DNA of 38,716 bases. It comes from Bacteroidales bacterium. GTDB lineage: Bacteria; Bacteroidota; Bacteroidia; Bacteroidales; F082. A model generated the notes under the pieces. That model saw only the letters and a list, made by a program, of their open reading frames with translations. It had not been told where the DNA came from and made no database searches. The stretch is from positions 1-38,716 of the forward strand of contig JAKSMU010000019.1 of assembly GCA_024400455.1 (NCBI GenBank), in the 5' to 3' direction. Both the position numbers and the translations under genes were made by a program. Shown in pieces: positions 25,175 through 33,904 of the stretch (its first letter is position 1; each line of letters starts with the position of its first letter).

Positions 25175-27516
25175 TAGAATTTAAAGTTATATGAAATAGA
25201 TGGCACAGCGGAGAACAGATACATTTTTTCAGTCTTAATGCCGCTGTTTTCATCAGGAGTAAACGTAATGGCCCAAGTATTACGATGCGCATAAGCATTA
25301 TAGACCGAGACATTCAATTCGCTCTCCCACTTTTTCCATCTATGGTCGCCTAATTTCCAAGTAACCGACACATCCATACGGTGATAATCAGGATAACGGC
25401 TTTCGTTACGGCTGCCATTATATACTGCGTAGGTCACACCGCCTATGGTATATTGTCCGTAAGGATAAGTAACAGGTTGGCCCGTATTATAAATCCAGTT
25501 GATTGCTGCACTCAACCGCGGCGTAAAATCGTAATTGGCAACAAACACGAAATTGTGCGGGCGATCATAAGGCGAGCGGTATTCCTTGCCAAAGTTAATA
25601 TCCTCAATGGTACGCAAAGTGCGGGAATAAGTGTAGGAAATCCAACCCGTGAACTTGCCAACATTCTTGCGAATCAGAAATTCAGCACCGAAAGAGCGGC
25701 CTTTACCGCAACGCAGTTCACCATCAATGAGCAAATTGCCGTATGTCAAGGCATTATCCTTGAAATCGATGACATTTTGTAGGTTCTTGTAATAGATTTC
25801 AGCAGAGGTCTCAATGGCATCGTTCTTGAAATTACGGAAATAACCGACGGCAAACTGGTCACATTTCTGCGGGTTGATGTTCGGGCTAATCGGGAACCAC
25901 ACATCAAAAGGCAAGCCGCCCGTAGCCGCCGAAGCCACCTGAGCATACTGTACGGTGCGCGAATACGATGCCTTGACCGAAGATTTTTCATCAATGCGGT
26001 ACATGGCAGCCACACGCGGTTCGGGATGAACCTCAGTATGGAAAACTTCACCCGATGCGTATTGTATCGTATCCATCACGTTGTGTTGTCCATCGAACGT
26101 AAAGAAGTCCTCCTCACCAATATTCTGGAATGCAGAAACACGCAAACCATAACGCATCGAAAAGCGAGGAGAAAACGTCTGGTCATGAGTGAAATACAAA
26201 GCATGCTCCAAACCTTTTCTCTTCACAATTTCACTTTGGTCGATTTGCAGATATTGCGAGATGGCACCTCCCCTGTCTTCCAGTTCACCTTGTTTAAATG
26301 CCTGAAATCCAGAAGTGACACCGAATTTTGAAACATTGTTTTCGTTCCAAATCATGGCAAAATCGTACGATAATTTCAAGTCATCAGAACCCGCCTTAAT
26401 GGTAAAATCGTATGGATTAAACCAAATATCGATAGCATAATTGTAATGTGAACCGATAAGCGAAAGATTAGAAGTCAATCTATCACCAAAAATATGATTC
26501 CAACGCACTGTGGCACTTGAATTTCCATAGCCCAAACCAACCATATCCACCATGGCGAACCTGTCACTGCCATGATAAGCCGAAACGAAAAGACGATTGT
26601 TCTTATTCAGCACTTGCGTCACCTTCGCATTTAAATCGTAAAAATAAATATTGGAACCTTTTAAATCATCCCCAAGGAAAGGAATAACCAATCCCGAATA
26701 GGTTGTTCTGCCAGCCAACATAACGGAAGTTTTCTGCTCGAACATTGGCGTTTCAAGCATCAAACGACTGGTAACCAAACCGATGCCCCCCGAACCCGTT
26801 AACTTTTTCGGCATTTCATCCTTGATTTGCACATCAAGTACCGATGAAAGACGACCGCCATAATTAGCAGGAATGTCGCCTTTATAAAGCGTAGCATCCT
26901 TCACGGCATCGTTGTTGAACACGGAGAAGAAGCCCAGAAAATGCGAGGCATTATAAATAGGGGCATCGTCCAATAAAATCAAGTTCTGGTCGGTGCCGCC
27001 GCCACGCACACTGAAACCCGAAGAGCCTTCGGAAGCTGCCTGAACACCTGGCAACAACTGAATGGTCTTAATGACGTCAACCTCGCCCATCAAGGCAGGG
27101 ATTTTCTTGATGGTAATCATATCAAGGGTCTGCACACTCATCGCCATTTCGGAAACATTGCGGTCTTTCTTTTGTCCAGTAATTTCAACTTCAGACAAAG
27201 TTGTGACATCTGGTTTCAAGGAAATGTTTAGTTTTTGCGGTTTAGAAGATATCGTAACTTTCTTATCAACAGCGACATATCCAATATATGAAATCTTAAG
27301 TTGCTGTTCGCCGACTGGCAAGGTCAATTCATAATAGCCCTTTTCGTTGGTCGTCGTACCTGTTTTCAGTTTCTCTACATAAATAGAGACGCCGATAAGC
27401 GTCTCGCCCGAGTCCGCATCCTTGATGATACCCGAAACAATGCCTTTTTGCTGGGCCATGGCACTCGTCCAACACGACAAAAGGCATATAATCAATATGA
27501 TAAGTTTTCTCTGCAT
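25174..27516 (-). CDS. TonB-dependent receptor with carboxypeptidase-like regulatory domain
   Basis: Outer-membrane channel that takes up a ligand using TonB energy. 780 aa, shorter than SusC proteins (about 1000). Signal peptide: RKLIILIICLLSCWTSAMAQ. The regulatory beta-sandwich domain is at residues about 23-110 (SGIIKDADSGETLIGVSIYV; TTTNEKGYYELTLPVGEQQL), the plug at about 140-230 (SSGFSVRGGGTDQNLILLDD, APIYNASHFLGFFSVFNNDA), then the beta-barrel ending in the canonical aromatic SISYNFKF. Coupled to the DUF4249 lipoprotein gene. The ligand is unknown; an intact plug and C-terminus suggest an active transporter. Confidence 0.92.
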   Translation of the reverse strand: MQRKLIILIICLLSCWTSAMAQQKGIVSGIIKDADSGETLIGVSIYVEKLKTGTTTNEKGYYELTLPVGEQQLKISYIGYVAVDKKVTISSKPQKLNISLKPDVTTLSEVEITGQKKDRNVSEMAMSVQTLDMITIKKIPALMGEVDVIKTIQLLPGVQAASEGSSGFSVRGGGTDQNLILLDDAPIYNASHFLGFFSVFNNDAVKDATLYKGDIPANYGGRLSSVLDVQIKDEMPKKLTGSGGIGLVTSRLMLETPMFEQKTSVMLAGRTTYSGLVIPFLGDDLKGSNIYFYDLNAKVTQVLNKNNRLFVSAYHGSDRFAMVDMVGLGYGNSSATVRWNHIFGDRLTSNLSLIGSHYNYAIDIWFNPYDFTIKAGSDDLKLSYDFAMIWNENNVSKFGVTSGFQAFKQGELEDRGGAISQYLQIDQSEIVKRKGLEHALYFTHDQTFSPRFSMRYGLRVSAFQNIGEEDFFTFDGQHNVMDTIQYASGEVFHTEVHPEPRVAAMYRIDEKSSVKASYSRTVQYAQVASAATGGLPFDVWFPISPNINPQKCDQFAVGYFRNFKNDAIETSAEIYYKNLQNVIDFKDNALTYGNLLIDGELRCGKGRSFGAEFLIRKNVGKFTGWISYTYSRTLRTIEDINFGKEYRSPYDRPHNFVFVANYDFTPRLSAAINWIYNTGQPVTYPYGQYTIGGVTYAVYNGSRNESRYPDYHRMDVSVTWKLGDHRWKKWESELNVSVYNAYAHRNTWAITFTPDENSGIKTEKMYLFSAVPSISYNFKF

Positions 27517-27532
27517 AACTCAAAAATTCAAG

Positions 27533-27540
27533 CAAAAGTA
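27533..27540 (-). promoter_or_regulatory. -7 box of the TonB receptor/DUF4249 operon
   Basis: Coding-strand TACTTTTG matches TAnnTTTG and lies 17 bp before the start codon, implying a leader of about 10 nt. No TTTG is seen at -33. The short gap (27517-27601) to the polymerase-like gene also holds a GTTATT/AATAAC stem (27563-27581) without a T-run. Confidence 0.55.
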
Positions 27541-27601
27541 CGAACAAAATTGCATTTATGAGGTTATTTTCAAGCAATAACGGAAATGTATCAATTTTGT
27601 T

Positions 27602-30178
27602 TCACTCCGCTTTTGGATTCTGCAAATAAGGCATCTTGGCCATTTTTTCCACCTCAAGCGAAGGATAGCCGAAATCATCGACCACGTTGCCATAAAGCAG
27701 ATACACGCCATCGCCTTGGAACGAATAGGTTTTCAACACGTTAGCATAATGCACCGTATCGAACATCTCGCCATTGCAATCCGTGAAAGTGCCCAAAGCC
27801 ATCAAGTCGCCTTCGGCGGTGTGATCGTATTTCACCGTCACTAATTTGCCCAACATTCTGAATTTGCGGCCAATGAAATTCGACATTTGCACCGTCATCA
27901 GTTCGCCACGGAAACGTGTCTGCAGCATATCGAACCACGACATCGAAACTGGGAAACCGTACAATTCGATTTCATCGTAAGCGTTTTTCAAAGCATTGGT
28001 CTTGAAATCTGAAAATCCAAAATACTGATTCTTAACATTGGGAAGCGTTGCCGAAGGTTTCAATTTTGTCTGCGACTTATTAGGATTCACCATCCAAAGC
28101 AGCTCGATCCTGGTTTTCTTCGTAAAAGCAAAGGCACCGCCACGCACCAAAAGCACCAATTGATTCAACTCAAGAGGAACGCGCGATACGAAATCGTCAA
28201 GACTTGCAAACGCACCGTTGGTTTCGCGCTCGGCAATAAACCGCTCGACAAACTTTTGGTCGATGCCCTGCAAATGGACAAAGCCCATGAAAATTGTTTT
28301 TCCATTCAGCGATGTAAGATACTGACTTCGGTTCACGCAAGGCAAATGAATGTTCGCGCCCATGCGTTTTGCCTCGCTCAGATAGACCCAAGTCTGATAG
28401 AACCCGCCAAAATTATTGATGACAGCCACCTGAAATTCCAGCGGGAAATGGCTTTTCAGATAAAAGCTTTGAAAACTCATCGCTGCGTATGAAGCCGAAT
28501 CCTTAGGAAAAACCTCCGCTGCAGCAAGCGCTTTATAATCAGAGCAATGCAATTTTCGCAGCAAACAACGCATAGAGGGACTTTCGATATAAAAGCAACC
28601 GATAGTCTCTGCTTTCAGCAATTGCCGTTTGACAAGTTCATCGTTTTTAAGCACTTCGATTCGGTGAATATCAAGGTTAATGCCACGCAACTGCCGAATC
28701 ATTTCAACAGCATCGCGGATATGCGCGATTCCCTTTTGACTGAACACATTTATTGTTTCAATACCCAGTTTTTCAGCGGAACACATATCAAATTGCGTTG
28801 TCGGGAAACCTTTCGGCGACAAGTCCAAAGCAGCAAAATCAGTGATGGGGGATTCCGTAATCAATACACCGCCCGCTTGAATGGAACGCTGGCGAGGGAA
28901 ATCCTGCAAATTCTCGGACAAAGCCAAAATCCGTCGCGCCATGTCGCTGCTTTGTGCAAAAGTCTGCGGATTACGCTCCATCAAATCAATTTCCGATTTC
29001 GGCAAGCCATGCACTTTGCCCAACTCGCGGCATAACGAATTATGCTGAAAAGTGACCGTTGCACCAAGCAAAGCCACATGATCGTTGCCGTATTTCTTAA
29101 AGAGGTAATCGATAATCACATCACGCTCCTTCCAAGAAAAATCAAGGTCAAACCTAGGCGGTGAGATGTGTTTCGGATTCAAAAATTGCTCAAAATTAAG
29201 GTCTAATTCTATTGGATCCACATCCGTGATTTTCAAACAATAAGCCACAACGCTATTGGCTCCGCCTCCCCTTCCCACATGATAAAACCCCTGCGACAAG
29301 GCAAAACGTACAACATCCCAAACCATGAGAAAATAAGCGCAGAAATTCATCCGCTCAATGATTTCCAGTTCCTTTTCAATGCGCCGATAAGCTGTTTTGT
29401 TGGATTTTCCGTAACGGTAAAACATGCCGTCAAAAGCCAGTTTCCGCAGCATTTCTCGGTCATCGAACACGTTATCGGTGAAACATTTCCGTTTTTTTAT
29501 TTCGCCATTCAAATTGATCTCGCAATGATCCAACAATTTTTGTGCATTTTCAATCAATTGAGGATAAAGCATATACGATGTTTTCAAACGCTCCGACGAA
29601 AGAAAAAACTCGTCCTCAGCAGCACAATCCTCTTTTTTGAGACGCGAGAGCAAAACGTTTTTATCGATGGCACGCAAATTCTGATGCAACTGAAAATCAT
29701 CTTCATCGGCGAAAGTAAGCGGCTGCATCATCACAAGTTTATCGGGATAATCGCAACGGAAAAGTTTCGCCAACTGCGAAAGCCGCACACCCAAAAATTC
29801 ATTTCCGCGCAACAAATTCGGATTGCGTTTTCCGAAAGGATAAATCACGAAAACATGCTCCCACTGCGGCGCTTGCTCAGGATAAGGCAAATTACTGATA
29901 TTATGCTGCGTAAGAAAAGCATTCAGTTCTGCATAACCTTGATTGTCCTTTGCCAAAGCCACATACAATAATTCATTTCCATTGCGAAACTCACAACCCG
30001 CCACAGGTCTCACATTCAGCTTTTTACACTCAAAAACGAAATCCATCACGCCCATCGTCGTATTGATGTCGGTCAAAGGCAAAACGCAATAGCCGAAAGC
30101 GGCGGCCTTAGCGACCAGATCCGCAATCGACATCGTGCCGTAGCAGAGACTGTTGTAAGAATGGACGTTGAGATACAT
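27602..30178 (-). CDS. DnaE2/ImuC-like DNA polymerase III alpha homologue, probably catalytically inactive
   Basis: Belongs to the Bacteroidota PHP-domain DnaE branch linked to error-prone repair. 858 aa against about 980 in the family. The PHP domain starts at MYLNVHSYNSLCYG. The palm follows with VGRGGGANS and FDLDFSW, keeping two catalytic Asp (344 and 346), although the residue before FDLDF is Arg where Asp is usual. After IETI, Asn477 stands where the third catalytic Asp (KFDIL-type motif) is expected. Near residue 555 the sequence jumps from DYKALAAAE to VFPKDSASYA, skipping about 125 residues that hold the RPGxxxSGMM, YQEDV and LRRGMSGK motifs. Tail HhH (FASLDDFVSRVPL) and OB-fold regions remain. 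The frame is intact throughout. No dinB is adjacent. Confidence 0.88.
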   Translation of the reverse strand: MYLNVHSYNSLCYGTMSIADLVAKAAAFGYCVLPLTDINTTMGVMDFVFECKKLNVRPVAGCEFRNGNELLYVALAKDNQGYAELNAFLTQHNISNLPYPEQAPQWEHVFVIYPFGKRNPNLLRGNEFLGVRLSQLAKLFRCDYPDKLVMMQPLTFADEDDFQLHQNLRAIDKNVLLSRLKKEDCAAEDEFFLSSERLKTSYMLYPQLIENAQKLLDHCEINLNGEIKKRKCFTDNVFDDREMLRKLAFDGMFYRYGKSNKTAYRRIEKELEIIERMNFCAYFLMVWDVVRFALSQGFYHVGRGGGANSVVAYCLKITDVDPIELDLNFEQFLNPKHISPPRFDLDFSWKERDVIIDYLFKKYGNDHVALLGATVTFQHNSLCRELGKVHGLPKSEIDLMERNPQTFAQSSDMARRILALSENLQDFPRQRSIQAGGVLITESPITDFAALDLSPKGFPTTQFDMCSAEKLGIETINVFSQKGIAHIRDAVEMIRQLRGINLDIHRIEVLKNDELVKRQLLKAETIGCFYIESPSMRCLLRKLHCSDYKALAAAEVFPKDSASYAAMSFQSFYLKSHFPLEFQVAVINNFGGFYQTWVYLSEAKRMGANIHLPCVNRSQYLTSLNGKTIFMGFVHLQGIDQKFVERFIAERETNGAFASLDDFVSRVPLELNQLVLLVRGGAFAFTKKTRIELLWMVNPNKSQTKLKPSATLPNVKNQYFGFSDFKTNALKNAYDEIELYGFPVSMSWFDMLQTRFRGELMTVQMSNFIGRKFRMLGKLVTVKYDHTAEGDLMALGTFTDCNGEMFDTVHYANVLKTYSFQGDGVYLLYGNVVDDFGYPSLEVEKMAKMPYLQNPKAE

Positions 30179-30219
30179 AAAGTTGTGTGTGCCTATTTAG
30201 ATTATTTTTCAAAATTTCA

Positions 30220-30248
30220 TTGCATGTTCCAAAAAAGTTGTATTTTTG
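30220..30248 (+). promoter_or_regulatory. Promoter of the LexA-like repressor gene
   Basis: TATTTTTG at 30241-30248 matches TAnnTTTG, with TTG at 30220-30222 about 18 bp upstream. The leader would be about 130 nt of A/T-rich DNA. No clear -7 box was recognised for the divergent polymerase-like gene within this 208-bp gap. Confidence 0.5.
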
Positions 30249-30270
30249 ACGAGTTTTTAATCAAAGTCAA
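30246..30270. promoter_or_regulatory. Candidate operator: TTGAC...GTCAA dyad
   Basis: TTGAC (30246-30250) and GTCAA (30266-30270) form a perfect dyad with arm centres 20 bp apart, about two helical turns, overlapping the -7 box at 30241-30248. It lies between the divergent polymerase-like and LexA-like genes, so the repressor could act on both. The arms are short and could be chance. Confidence 0.35.
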
Positions 30271-30386
30271 CGACGTAAATTTAATCACATTAATTCATAT
30301 ACCGCAAGTAAAAAGGAAAGTTTTTTCCAGCAAAAAGAAAATGTTTTTTTAAATCTTTGAATATTAAATTTTTAAATCCATACGAT

Positions 30387-31196
30387 ATGTATTTCAGCTC
30401 AAACATTAAACTCTTACGCAAACATCGCGGCCGCACGCAAGATGATGTGGCTTTTGCCTTAGGCATGAAACGCTCCACCTATAGCGGCTACGAAAACGAG
30501 ATTGCAGAACCTGGTCTCGATGCACTTGTTTCCTTTTCGAAATATTTTGGCATAGCCATCGACACTTTGGTGAAAATCGACCTCAGCACCATGACGGAGA
30601 GTCAGTTATCGCAATTGGAGCGCGGTTATGATGTTCATCTCAAAGGCAGCAATCTGCGTGTTTTGGCCACGACCATCAACCAAGACAACAACGAAAACAT
30701 TGAACTTGTCACCGAAAAAGCCAAAGCCGGCTACACATCGGGATTCGCCGATCCTGAATACATTAAGATTCTGCCGACATTCTCCATGCCGTTTTTGTCG
30801 CGCGAACGCAAATACCGCACTTTCCAGATTAGCGGCGATTCAATGCTGCCCATTCCCGACGGTTCATACGTGACCGGCGAATACGTCTTGGACTGGACCT
30901 ACATCAAAAGCGGACAGCCCTATATTGTGCTCACGCAAGACGACGGCATCGTCTTCAAAATTGTGGAAAACAAAATAGAAAACGAGAACAAGCTGACGCT
31001 CAGTTCATTAAATCCACTCTATCACCCTTACGACCTGGCAGCCTGCGATATTAAAGAGGTGTGGAAATTCGTCCATTACATCAGTGCGGAAATGCCCGAA
31101 CGCAAAGAAAACACTTTCCGCGAAGAAGCCTTGATGAAAACCGTACAGGAGTTGCAGAAAAAAGTGGAGGAAATTCAGTTGAAACTTAATTTGTAA
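30387..31196 (+). CDS. LexA-like XRE-family repressor with S24 self-cleavage domain
   Basis: Probable DNA-damage-responsive repressor that cleaves itself when RecA filaments form. 269 aa from the ATG at 30387 (MYFSSNIKLLRKHRGRT); an in-frame TTG at 30357 is rejected. The helix-turn-helix (DDVAFALGMKRSTYSGYE) is at residues about 18-35. The S24 domain has the Ala114-Gly115 cleavage site (KAKAGYTSGF), Ser152 in GDSM and Lys191 in VFKIV, so the Ser-Lys dyad is complete. A C-terminal coiled coil (TVQELQKKVEEIQLKL) follows. It is divergent from the polymerase-like gene; in related genomes this regulator family often neighbours dinB and dnaE2, an association recalled from general knowledge. Confidence 0.88.
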   Translation: MYFSSNIKLLRKHRGRTQDDVAFALGMKRSTYSGYENEIAEPGLDALVSFSKYFGIAIDTLVKIDLSTMTESQLSQLERGYDVHLKGSNLRVLATTINQDNNENIELVTEKAKAGYTSGFADPEYIKILPTFSMPFLSRERKYRTFQISGDSMLPIPDGSYVTGEYVLDWTYIKSGQPYIVLTQDDGIVFKIVENKIENENKLTLSSLNPLYHPYDLAACDIKEVWKFVHYISAEMPERKENTFREEALMKTVQELQKKVEEIQLKLNL

Positions 31197-31211
31197 GAAT
31201 CATTATCTTTG
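31179..31211 (+). promoter_or_regulatory. Promoter of the GH20 gene
   Basis: TATCTTTG at 31204-31211 matches TAnnTTTG; TTG at 31179-31181 lies near the -33 position (spacing 22 bp, longer than ideal). It overlaps the end of the LexA-like gene and leaves a leader of about 8 nt before 31226. Confidence 0.6.
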
Positions 31212-31225
31212 CAAAAATTCTGGTC

Positions 31226-33904
31226 ATGAAAAGGAAACTCATTCTTATTTTAGCATGCCTTATCGGCATGACTTCTTTTGCCCAAAACACGCACATCCTA
31301 CCCACTCCGCAAAGCGTGGAATGGCAAGATGGCGATTTCGATTGGAACAAAAGTAACATTGCCCTGGCTTACGACAGGTCAAACAGCGAAATTGAAGCCT
31401 TGGCAAAACAATTTTCAGAAGAAATAAACGCCATCCATCCAACAAACATGACATGGCAAAAAGGCATTATGAAAGGTCAGGCTTTTATTGAGTTCAGCCT
31501 TATCGACCACATCGAACATCCTGATATTGAGAATGAAGAACAAGCCTATCGTCTGCAAATCAATTCCAATTTCATTCGTTTGGAGGCGACCACAATCACA
31601 GGCTTGTTTTATGCCACGCAAAGCCTGAAACAACTCTATCGTTATGAATATTTGACTTCGAACGACGGCTTTGTCTATCTGCCTTGCATGACCATCACCG
31701 ACTGGCCGAATTTCAAGTTACGCGGCTGGCAAGACGACATTTCGCGCGGCCCCATCGTCACGATGGATTACCTCAAACGGCTGATTCAGCAAATGGCGGA
31801 GTGTAAAATCAATTTCTTCAGTCTGTACACGGAGCACACTTTCCGTACCGAAAGCCATCCCGATGTGGCACCGATTGAGGCTTTCACTGCTGATGAAATC
31901 AAGGAATTGGAGGCATTTTGCAAACCTTATCATATTCAAATTATTGGAAATCAGCAATGTTTCGCCCATTTTGAAGAGATTTTGAAAAATCCGTTTTACG
32001 ATGACATCGCCGATGCTCCCGACAACGTAAATCCCGGCACGGAAAAGACTTACGCATTTTTGGAAGACCTTATTAAAGAAGAAGCAGAAGCTTATTCTCA
32101 CCCGCTTTTCAATATCAATTGCGACGAAACCGAGAGCCTCGGCAGCGGGAAAGCCAAAACATACGTCGATTCAATTGGCTCAACGACAGCTTATTACAAG
32201 CACATTAACCGCGTAAACCAAATCGTAAAGAAATACGGCAAACGCGCCATGATGTGGGGCGACATTGCTGACGCTCACCCTGACATTTTGGAAAACCTCG
32301 ACAAAGACATCATCCTCATTGCATGGAGCTACGCTGCCCGCGACAGCTTCGATGAATTTTTGGAGCCATACGTTGCATCGGGCCATGAATTTATGGTGGC
32401 ACCAGGTTGCAGCATGTCGGGCTGGGTCTGGCCTTATTACCACGACCTCGCCTCCGACATTCCGCATCTCTGCCGCGATGGCTACCGCAAAGGTGCTTTC
32501 GGCGTGATGAATACAAGTTGGGACGATTTTGGCGAATCGCAAATCAACACGGCACTTTACGGTTTGGCTTTAGGCGCAGAAATGAGTTGGAATCCAATCA
32601 AAAACACTGATATTGAAAAGGCTACAAGCGAAGAAAAAGAACGCAAAATAAGCGAAAACTTCTCCACACATTTCTTCGGTTTTCCAGATGCGCAACTTGA
32701 GCATGCTTTAAAAACCGTTTCAACATTGAGCGAAATAGAGAACATTGGACGATTTGCCTCCATGACGGAAAAAATGACGCCATTTTACCCAAGTCAAGTT
32801 GGCGATTCCGTTGAAATGTTTTATAACAATCTGTTAAACAATTGGTTCAACCAAAACAATGCAGACAAAAACATTGAAAAGAAGATTGAAAACGCGCAAA
32901 AACATGCCAAATGGAACGCTGATGTTTTCGACAATGCCCTGTATGCCGTCCATCGCATCAAATGGTGCGCCAAGCGGAATATTGCCCGTTGCCAACTTTA
33001 CAGGACTTATCAGAATCCAAATGCAGCGAATATTGCCGAATCGAAACAGCAAATCGAAGAACTCATTGACGAACTGCACGCCCTGAAATGCGAATACATC
33101 AAGGTTTGGGAAATTGAAAGCCGCCCGTATTGGTTAGACGTGAATATGCAGAAATATGATGATGTTGCCAAAGAATTGCAGCAACTTGAATATCTGCCAT
33201 TTATCGAATCAACGCTTAATGAAAAAGGTCAAACCGCCGTCATGCTGCGTACAATTTACAACGACAAGGAAATTCATTATACCATTGACGGCAAGGAAGT
33301 TACAAAAGACGATCCTGTTTATCAAGAGCCTATCACAATCACGCAATCCTGCCTTGTGAAAGCGAAATGTTTTGATGCGACTGGCAAAGCCGTTGGCAGC
33401 GAAAGATATTTCCTCTATCATAAAGGCATGGGCAAGTTCAAAAATCTGAACAGCGTGGTCGGCAACTACCGTCCTGAATATTCTGCTGGAGGCGATAATG
33501 CTTTGATTGACGGAAATTTAGGCAGCAACGATTACAAAGACGGACATTGGCAAGGCTTCTACGGCACCGATGCCGACCTCGAACTCGATTTCGGTCAAAA
33601 AGAGAACATCAACAGCCTGAGAATCGGTTTCATCGTCAATGCAATCGACTGGATTCTGAAGCCCAACGAATTGGAAATCTTCACTTCAAACGACGGCAAA
33701 GACTATAAACCCTATAAGACTTTCCAAATTCAAACGGAAGTCGAGACAAAAGGCAATTTCACCTTCAGAGAGACTTTTGAAACGCCCAAACTGAACACCC
33801 GTTATTTGCGGATTGTAATCAAGAACCCAGGGCTGATTCCCGAAGGTTTGCCTGGCGCAGGTTACGACTCGTGGATTTTCATGGATGAGATTGAAGTGCG
33901 ATAA
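31226..33904 (+). CDS. Exported GH20 beta-N-acetylhexosaminidase-like enzyme
   Basis: Predicted to remove terminal GlcNAc or GalNAc from glycans in the periplasm or at the surface. 892 aa. Signal peptide KRKLILILACLIGMTSFA. N-terminal GH20b-like domain (LPTPQSVEWQDG to TGLFYATQSLKQL, residues about 25-135). The TIM barrel starts FKLRGWQDDISRG, with the catalytic pair Asp300-Glu301 in INCDETESLG, a variant of the usual GGDE. A chitobiase-like C-terminal domain (IHYTIDGKEVTKDDP) and a discoidin/F5-8C (CBM32-like) domain from about residue 740 follow. It has its own promoter, and its stop touches the stop of the convergent transglutaminase-like gene. Confidence 0.87.
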   Translation: MKRKLILILACLIGMTSFAQNTHILPTPQSVEWQDGDFDWNKSNIALAYDRSNSEIEALAKQFSEEINAIHPTNMTWQKGIMKGQAFIEFSLIDHIEHPDIENEEQAYRLQINSNFIRLEATTITGLFYATQSLKQLYRYEYLTSNDGFVYLPCMTITDWPNFKLRGWQDDISRGPIVTMDYLKRLIQQMAECKINFFSLYTEHTFRTESHPDVAPIEAFTADEIKELEAFCKPYHIQIIGNQQCFAHFEEILKNPFYDDIADAPDNVNPGTEKTYAFLEDLIKEEAEAYSHPLFNINCDETESLGSGKAKTYVDSIGSTTAYYKHINRVNQIVKKYGKRAMMWGDIADAHPDILENLDKDIILIAWSYAARDSFDEFLEPYVASGHEFMVAPGCSMSGWVWPYYHDLASDIPHLCRDGYRKGAFGVMNTSWDDFGESQINTALYGLALGAEMSWNPIKNTDIEKATSEEKERKISENFSTHFFGFPDAQLEHALKTVSTLSEIENIGRFASMTEKMTPFYPSQVGDSVEMFYNNLLNNWFNQNNADKNIEKKIENAQKHAKWNADVFDNALYAVHRIKWCAKRNIARCQLYRTYQNPNAANIAESKQQIEELIDELHALKCEYIKVWEIESRPYWLDVNMQKYDDVAKELQQLEYLPFIESTLNEKGQTAVMLRTIYNDKEIHYTIDGKEVTKDDPVYQEPITITQSCLVKAKCFDATGKAVGSERYFLYHKGMGKFKNLNSVVGNYRPEYSAGGDNALIDGNLGSNDYKDGHWQGFYGTDADLELDFGQKENINSLRIGFIVNAIDWILKPNELEIFTSNDGKDYKPYKTFQIQTEVETKGNFTFRETFETPKLNTRYLRIVIKNPGLIPEGLPGAGYDSWIFMDEIEVR

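Noticed and set aside
27563..27581. GTTATT/AATAAC hairpin as terminator of the polymerase-like gene
   Set aside because: The stem is short and A/T-rich and no T-run follows it on the minus strand.
29279..29971. Open frame of 230 codons antisense to the polymerase-like gene
   Set aside because: No domain, no promoter or leader, and full overlap with a well-supported coding region.
27602..30178. Polymerase-like gene as a simple pseudogene
   Set aside because: The frame is open over 858 codons with recognisable PHP, palm, HhH and OB regions; decay would be expected to leave stops or frameshifts. It cannot be fully excluded.
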